A DNA stretch of 64,000 nt, taken from the NCBI RefSeq assembly GCF_015704865.1, contig NZ_JADQTO010000021.1, positions 62,001 through 126,000 of the forward strand, given 5' to 3'. Below the pieces are notes generated by a model, which saw only the letters and a program-made list of their open reading frames with translations, made no database searches and was not told the DNA's origin. Positions 59,857-64,000 of the stretch are shown one piece after another. The position numbers and the translations under genes were made by a program. This stretch comes from Actinoplanes aureus (lineage in GTDB: Bacteria; Actinomycetota; Actinomycetes; Mycobacteriales; Micromonosporaceae). How positions within the stretch are numbered: position 1 is the first letter of the stretch; each line of letters starts with the position of its first letter.

Positions 59857-60731
59857 TGGCCGACACCGCCACGCTGCGCGCCCGCAACGCCGACTTCTGG
59901 ACCCGGACGGCACCGGGATGGATCAACCAGGCCGACCGGCACGACGAGATCGGCCGGCCGCTGGGCGCCGTGGCACTCGACCGGCTGCGACCACAACCCG
60001 GCGAACGGGTACTGGACGTCGGCTGCGGATGCGGCGGCACGACCGCCGAGATCGCCCGGGCCGTCGCCCCGCTGGGCAGCGCGATCGGTCTCGACCTCGC
60101 CGAGGCGATGGTCGCCACCGCCCGGACCCGGTTCACCACGCCCGACGGCGCCGGACCGCGGTTCGTCGCCGGCGACATCGAGACGCTCGATGCCGTACCC
60201 GGATCACCGTTCGACGCCGTCTACTCCCGGATGACGTTGATGCTGCTCGCCGATCCGATCGCCGGCCTGACCACGATCCGCCGATCGATGCGGCCCGGCG
60301 GCCGGCTGGCCGCAACGGTGTTCCGCGACGGCCGGGCGAACCCGTGGCTGCCGTCAGCGATGCTCGGCGCGTCGGCACACCTGGGACCGCTGCCACCGCT
60401 ACCGATCGGCGACGAGCCGGGACCCTTCGCCTTCGCCGACCCCGCCCGGGTCACCCGCCTGCTCACCGCCGCCGGCCTCACCGACATCGCCATCCACCCC
60501 CACGACGTCACACTCGACGCCCCGGACGACCCGGAAGCGGTCACCGAATGGCTCATCGAGATCGGTCCCGCCGGCGCGGCCTACCGAGACGCCGAGCCCA
60601 CCACCCAGGGCCGCGCCCGAGCCGGAGCGGCACGCCTGCTCGAACGATTCCGCACCGCCGGCACCGGCTACCGCCTGCCGGCCGGACTCTGGTTGATCAC
60701 CGCCCGCTCAGACAGGACCAGCACCCCATGA
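59856..60731 (+). CDS. Class I SAM-dependent methyltransferase
   Basis: A 291-residue enzyme with motif I VLDVGCGCGGTTAEIA, the acidic end of strand 2 in AIGLDLAEAMV, FVAGDIETLD and the post-motif LMLLADPIAGLTTIRRSMRP plus GGRLAATVF. The DARFDAVYSRM-like segment (FDAVYSRMTLMLL) is typical of small-molecule methyltransferases of the UbiE type. The substrate is unknown. It begins one base before the end of the upstream gene and overlaps the lipoprotein gene by 4 bp. Confidence 0.85.
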   Translation: MADTATLRARNADFWTRTAPGWINQADRHDEIGRPLGAVALDRLRPQPGERVLDVGCGCGGTTAEIARAVAPLGSAIGLDLAEAMVATARTRFTTPDGAGPRFVAGDIETLDAVPGSPFDAVYSRMTLMLLADPIAGLTTIRRSMRPGGRLAATVFRDGRANPWLPSAMLGASAHLGPLPPLPIGDEPGPFAFADPARVTRLLTAAGLTDIAIHPHDVTLDAPDDPEAVTEWLIEIGPAGAAYRDAEPTTQGRARAGAARLLERFRTAGTGYRLPAGLWLITARSDRTSTP

Positions 60732-61093
60732 CCCCTCACCGGCGCCTCGCAGCGTTCCTCACCCTGATCATCGGCACCACCGCGTTGTACGGCTGCTCCT
60801 CAATCGACACCGACACCGCCACCGACCCGCCGCCCGCCGCACCGCCGGCGGACGGCGGGTATTCGGCGAAGGACGTCTGCGCCTACCTGAAGGGCGAGAT
60901 CCCGGCGCTGAAGGAGATCGGCAGCCCGGTCGGGCGGCACGCCAACCTGGCCGGCAACCTGGCCACCTTCTTCGAATCCCACGGCAAGCCGGAAACCGGC
61001 GCCGCACTGGACGCGGCGACCAAGGCGGAATGCCCGGCCGTGCGCACCGAGGTGCTTACGTTGATCGACGTAGACAGCTTCAGCTCGTTCTAA
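60728..61093 (+). CDS. Small predicted lipoprotein
   Basis: A 121-residue protein with a signal sequence and lipobox (LTLIIGTTALYGCSS), a Thr/Pro-rich linker and a helical domain containing SAKDVCAYLKGEIPALKEIG. The mature part has two cysteines that could pair (DVCAYL and AECPAV). It overlaps the methyltransferase stop by 4 bp. The function is unknown; such proteins are frequent in Micromonosporaceae. Confidence 0.7.
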   Translation: MTPHRRLAAFLTLIIGTTALYGCSSIDTDTATDPPPAAPPADGGYSAKDVCAYLKGEIPALKEIGSPVGRHANLAGNLATFFESHGKPETGAALDAATKAECPAVRTEVLTLIDVDSFSSF

Positions 61094-61118
61094 CCAGACC
61101 GTCGGTTTCTGCCGGTCC

Positions 61119-61590
61119 AGCTTCTTCGGGGTACGCGTAGCCGGCGTCCCGCCGAAGCCGACCCCGTTCCCGCTCTCCCGGCGCAAGCCCGGCCTTTCCC
61201 CACCGCCCCAAGGCGACCGCCGGGAAACAGCACCACCTGACGGTTACGGCGGGGCGAATCGCGGCCCACCCCTGCGGCGGCCCGTCGCCCATCACCCGCG
61301 GCGCCCAGCCCCTCAGACCCCCAGCAGGCACCCCGGCCGCTGGCAAGCGGGCTTCCGTAGTCAGGGTCCCCAAGCGGTGATCTTGCTTGGCCCACGCTCG
61401 ATGCGGTCTCAACGGCCGCCAGACAGCAACCACGTTGGGCCGTACCCGCGCCCGGTCCGTCCGCAGCGCGACGGACTGGTCTTTCCCGGCGGTCGCGCTG
61501 GGGCGGTGAGGGGAAGCCGGAGCTCGCGCCGGGAGAGCGGGGGCGGGGTCGGCTTCGGCGGGACGCCGGTCACGCGTACCTCGAAGGAGC
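61119..61590. repeat. Large imperfect inverted repeat (about 110-bp arms)
   Basis: The arm at 61119-61227 and the arm at 61482-61590 are inverted copies with high identity by eye, both containing GGCGTCCCGCCGAAGCCGAC in one orientation or the other, separated by about 254 bp of unrelated DNA. The 602-bp stretch 61094-61695 holds no convincing gene. It could be an extragenic repeat element, a MITE-like element or two copies of a dispersed repeat in inverse order. Confidence 0.75.
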
Positions 61591-61695
61591 GGGACCAAAA
61601 GCACACCTCGACCTCGAATTCCGCATAGCGCCGACGGCGCGTGCGCGACGAATCGGGTACCTGTAGATGAAAGACGAGCGAAGGAGATGCTGATC

Positions 61696-62373
61696 ATGGC
61701 GCTGCCACCTGTTGTCGATCATGCGACCTGGCGCAAGGAGCTGGACGAGCTGCGCGTCCGCGAGAAGGCGGCCACCAGGGAACTGGACGCGATCGCCGCG
61801 CAGCGGCGGAGGTTGCCCATGGTGCGCATGCCTGAGTACACCCTGGTCGGGGCCGAGGGACCGGTTCGGCTCGTGGACATCTTCGACGGTCGATCGCAGT
61901 TGATCGTCTACAACCACATGTGGGAACCGGGCGCCGAGTGGCAGTGCGGTGGGTGCACCAGCCTCACCTCGTCATTCACCCGGCTGGGGTTCCTCGACAA
62001 CTACGACGCACGATTCGTGATCGTGACTCAGGGCCGGATCGAGGAAGCCCTCGCCTACGCCGAACGCGTCGGCAACACGATGACGTGGTACTCCACCGCG
62101 GACAGCCCGTTCGGGGCCGACGTCGACGCGCCTGCCGGCGGCGGGTTCGCGATGAACGTCTTCCTGCGCGACGGCGAGACCGTCTATCGCACCTGGCACA
62201 CCACCGGTCGCGGTGTCGAACAGCTCACGTACACGTTCGCTCTGGTCGATGTGTTGCCGTTCGGGCGGCAGGAGGAGTGGCAGGACTCCCCGGAGGGCTG
62301 GCCGCAGCGACCGACCTACAGCGGCTGGCTCGACTCGCCCGATGTCGCCCGGCTGTACGGTCCCGCGTCCTGA
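61696..62373 (+). CDS. DUF899-family thioredoxin-fold protein
   Basis: A 225-residue cytosolic protein with the DUF899 pattern: WRKELDELRVREKAATRELD at the start, LPMVRMPEYTLVG, YNHMWEPGAEWQCGGCTSLT with a Cys-x-x-Cys pair, and HTTGRGVEQLTYTFALVDVL. The family is predicted to be a thioredoxin-like oxidoreductase; its role is not known. The ATG at 61696 is chosen over 61687 because AAGGAG ends at 61686, leaving 9 nt of spacing. Confidence 0.85.
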   Translation: MALPPVVDHATWRKELDELRVREKAATRELDAIAAQRRRLPMVRMPEYTLVGAEGPVRLVDIFDGRSQLIVYNHMWEPGAEWQCGGCTSLTSSFTRLGFLDNYDARFVIVTQGRIEEALAYAERVGNTMTWYSTADSPFGADVDAPAGGGFAMNVFLRDGETVYRTWHTTGRGVEQLTYTFALVDVLPFGRQEEWQDSPEGWPQRPTYSGWLDSPDVARLYGPAS

Positions 62374-62380
62374 ACCGGCA

Positions 62381-62411
62381 CGCGGCAGCAGGTCATCGAC
62401 CTGCTGCCGCG
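62381..62411. terminator. Perfect 14-bp hairpin between convergent genes
   Basis: CGCGGCAGCAGGTC (62381-62394) pairs with GACCTGCTGCCGCG (62398-62411) across 3 nt, between the DUF899 gene and the convergent ricin-lectin gene. Confidence 0.85.
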
Positions 62412-62426
62412 GACGATCCTGGTGGA

Positions 62427-62957
62427 TCAGAACGGGTACCAGGTGAGGTGCTGGTTGCCGCTGCTGTTGACGCAGGACCACAGCTGCGGCTGCTGCCCGT
62501 CGGCCAGCGAGCTGTGCGGCATGTCGATGCAGACCTGCCGGCCGTAGCCCGTCATCTGGTACCAGTCCGGCGGGCCGCCGTGCATCTTGTAACCCTTCCA
62601 GACCATGCTCGTGCCGCAGTTCCACAGATAGACTCTGCCGCCGTTGTTGCCGTCACCGTTGAGGCAGTAGTTGGTGTTCCACTTCCTGATCTGTGCGTGG
62701 CCGTCGTCGCTGGTCCACTCGAAGACCCACTGCTGGTGATTGCGGTTCGTGGAGCTCGGCGAGGCGCAGGTCCACTGCTGGACCTTGGCGCCGTCGACCG
62801 CCTTGTTCTGATAGAGGTCGAGGCACTTGCCGGAGTGCTCGAACTTGATCTGGTACGGGCCGGAGTAGGCCAGGGCGGGCGAGGCCGGCGCCAGTACGAC
62901 GCCGAGAATCGTGGCCATCACCGCCGCGAACATGCTGATCGTTCGAGATCTGGACAT
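62427..62957 (-). CDS. Secreted ricin-type beta-trefoil lectin
   Basis: A 176-residue exported protein. A signal peptide (ISMFAAVMATILGVVLAPAS) precedes a single ricin-B beta-trefoil with three repeats: SGKCLDLYQNKAVDG with QQWTC, TNYCLNGDGNNGGRVYLWNC and RQVCIDMPHSSLADG with QLWSC. The QxW motifs and paired cysteines are typical of carbohydrate binding. No enzyme domain is attached. It follows the FG-GAP gene remnant in the same direction (31-bp gap), so the two were probably co-expressed secreted proteins. Confidence 0.88.
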   Translation of the reverse strand: MSRSRTISMFAAVMATILGVVLAPASPALAYSGPYQIKFEHSGKCLDLYQNKAVDGAKVQQWTCASPSSTNRNHQQWVFEWTSDDGHAQIRKWNTNYCLNGDGNNGGRVYLWNCGTSMVWKGYKMHGGPPDWYQMTGYGRQVCIDMPHSSLADGQQPQLWSCVNSSGNQHLTWYPF

Positions 62958-62988
62958 CAGGTTTTCTCCATTCTCGGTGTGAATTCCG

Positions 62989-63579
62989 TCAGATCAGGTC
63001 CATCGACGCCCAGCCGGACCGGCCGAGCTCGCGGCCCTGGGAGTAGTCGCCGAAGCCCGAGTTGCGCCAGGTGTACAGCGCGTATTCGCCGTTGCCGAGT
63101 GGGAGCCGCCCCATCAGGTCGCCGATGCCGTCCTCGTTGAGGTCGGTGAGCCCGGTCAGATCCTCGAAGGCGGACCAGCCGCACTCGAACGAGGCGCCGG
63201 TGCCGAAGCCGCCCCGGCCGTCGCCGTACCAGTGGTACAGGCATCCCGTGTCCCGCCTGATGCCCACCAGGTCCGGCTTGCCGTCGCGGTTGATGTCACC
63301 GGCCGCGGTGATGTCGCGGTACCGGTGCCAGTCGCCACAGTTGATCACCGCCGCCGGAGCGAATCCGCCCTGGCCGTTGCCCGCCCAGCGCCACAGGCAC
63401 GGGTCGGTCTTGGACAGGTCGAGGGCGACGAGGTCGGCGTTGCCGTCCCCGGTGATGTCGCCCGGTCCGATCAGTTCGCTGTAGAGCTCCCAGCCGCAGC
63501 CCACCTGGGCACCGGCGCCGAAGCCGCCCTGGCCGTCACCCCACCAGCGCCGTAGGCAACCTCGGCCGGCAACGAACGG
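62989..63579 (-). pseudogene. 5'-truncated FG-GAP/VCBS repeat protein
   Basis: Four FG-GAP-like repeats are readable (GDITGDGNADLVALD, GDINRDGKPDLVGIR, TDLNEDGIGDLMGRL and an initial partial one with RRWWGDGQGGFGAG). They are the blade motifs of integrin-like beta-propellers with Ca-binding DxDxDG. The frame is open only from 63579; an in-frame TGA lies at 63582-63580, the first repeat is cut and there is no signal peptide or plausible RBS. A GTG at 63504 could start a shorter chain but would lack export. It is best seen as the 3' part of a broken secreted-protein gene. Confidence 0.6.
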
Positions 63580-63612
63580 TCAACATCCACCATGGGCGCG
63601 GTCCGGGACAAC

Positions 63613-63670
63613 ACCTTTCAGGCAGGGCTTAATGGAGGCTCCGTGCCCCTACCTTTCAGCGCTGGCTTAA
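63613..63670 (+). promoter_or_regulatory. Tandem direct repeats upstream of the DUF2690-like gene
   Basis: ACCTTTCAG-N4-GGCTTAA occurs at 63613-63632 and at 63651-63670, 38 bp apart start to start, with the outer bases identical and only the inner four different. The spacing is close to four helical turns, which suits a regulator binding direct repeats. Confidence 0.5.
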
Positions 63671-63735
63671 CAGTGTGGTGGGCCGCCGTCCGCGCTACCG
63701 ACCATGAGTTCCTCACTCGCACGAAAGGAGAAGCG

Positions 63736-64000
63736 ATGGGATGGCGCAGGTACACCGCGATGGCCGCGACCACCGTGGCAGTGGTGGCGGCGACGCTCGC
63801 ACCGGCCGAGGCGGCGATGGCGGTCAGCTGTGGCATCGTCTGTGACGGCGTTGACCCGAACCAGGCACGCTACGAGAACGCCGATGGCGCCATGGTGCGC
63901 TGCGGCGGCTTCAAGACCATTTATCGCAAGGATCTCGGGCTCGGCGGAGTCATCGAGCTGCGGTACAGCACCCAGTGCCGGATGGCCTGGGGACGCGGCC
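63736..64000 (+). CDS. Secreted DUF2690-like protein (3' partial)
   Basis: A signal peptide (WRRYTAMAATTVAVVAATLA, then PAEAA) is followed by the start of a small domain with CGIVCDGVDPNQARY and IELRYSTQCRMAWGR. The latter matches the ELRYSxxCxxAWxR pattern of DUF2690 proteins of actinomycetes. AAAGGAG precedes the ATG at 63736. The gene runs off the window after 88 codons. The function of the family is unknown. Confidence 0.75.
   Translation, partial: MGWRRYTAMAATTVAVVAATLAPAEAAMAVSCGIVCDGVDPNQARYENADGAMVRCGGFKTIYRKDLGLGGVIELRYSTQCRMAWGRG

Noticed and set aside
61080..61697. Minus-strand open frame of 205 codons over the inverted repeat
   Set aside because: It begins and ends inside the repeat arms and has no family features; openness is explained by GC-rich composition.
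1..64000. Insertion sequences, integrases, attachment sites, rRNA or tRNA genes
   Set aside because: No transposase or integrase reading frame and no RNA gene signature was seen on either strand, although short decayed elements could be missed by eye.

Overview
This 64 kb window is high-GC actinomycete DNA. GTG starts, ATGA/GTGA-coupled operons, CHAT-STAND and WYL regulators, ricin-B/CBM6/FG-GAP secreted proteins and an LPxTG-type FN3 protein together point to a Micromonosporaceae-like filamentous organism (Actinoplanes or a relative). That placement is inference; no rRNA or other phylogenetic marker is present.

Layout. 1-5.3 kb: the 3' end of a sugar-type ABC system (binding protein plus a naturally fused double permease) and a secreted M6-like metalloprotease. 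5.3-14.8 kb: a small GGCT-fold protein translationally coupled to a 1784-residue FN3-repeat surface protein, then divergently a CHAT-NB-ARC-TPR protein and a remnant of an oxidoreductase gene. 14.8-32.9 kb: a compact meroterpenoid cluster. A minus-strand operon carries a prenyl diphosphate synthase, all six enzymes from HMG-CoA synthase to type 2 IPP isomerase, and GriI/GriH homologues that make 3-amino-4-hydroxybenzoate (3,4-AHBA). A plus-strand operon carries a second prenyl diphosphate synthase, a UbiA prenyltransferase, an AMP-forming ligase and a small membrane protein that looks like a Pyr4/DmtA1-type terpene cyclase. A LuxR regulator sits between the operons and a ParB/StrR-like regulator at the edge. 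The simplest reading is that 3,4-AHBA is prenylated and the chain is cyclised in the membrane.

33-42 kb: ordinary accessory genes: MMPL exporter, FUSC-type transporter, CBM6-DUF1996 secreted protein behind LacI-type operator palindromes, and an epoxide-hydrolase-like gene divergent from a WYL regulator with a perfect operator dyad. 42-58.9 kb: a second biosynthetic operon, an unusually fragmented NRPS. It encodes an L-arginine:glycine-type amidinotransferase, a GNAT protein, A-PCP, freestanding C, P450, PCP-C, MFS exporter, SyrP-like dioxygenase, C*-A-PCP-TE and a half-C-A protein. Three carrier domains, three A domains and exactly two intact condensation domains are consistent with a tripeptide. 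The last A domain on the TE protein reads as Asp, a SyrP-like hydroxylase precedes it, and the thioesterase has Cys in place of the nucleophilic Ser.

58.9-64 kb: a TetR regulator with a dyad operator facing a small ABM-like protein, methyltransferase and lipoprotein; a 110-bp inverted repeat; DUF899 and ricin-lectin genes; a 5'-broken FG-GAP gene; and the start of a DUF2690-like secreted protein cut by the window edge.

All assignments come from reading motifs by eye. No database search, alignment or GC computation was run.
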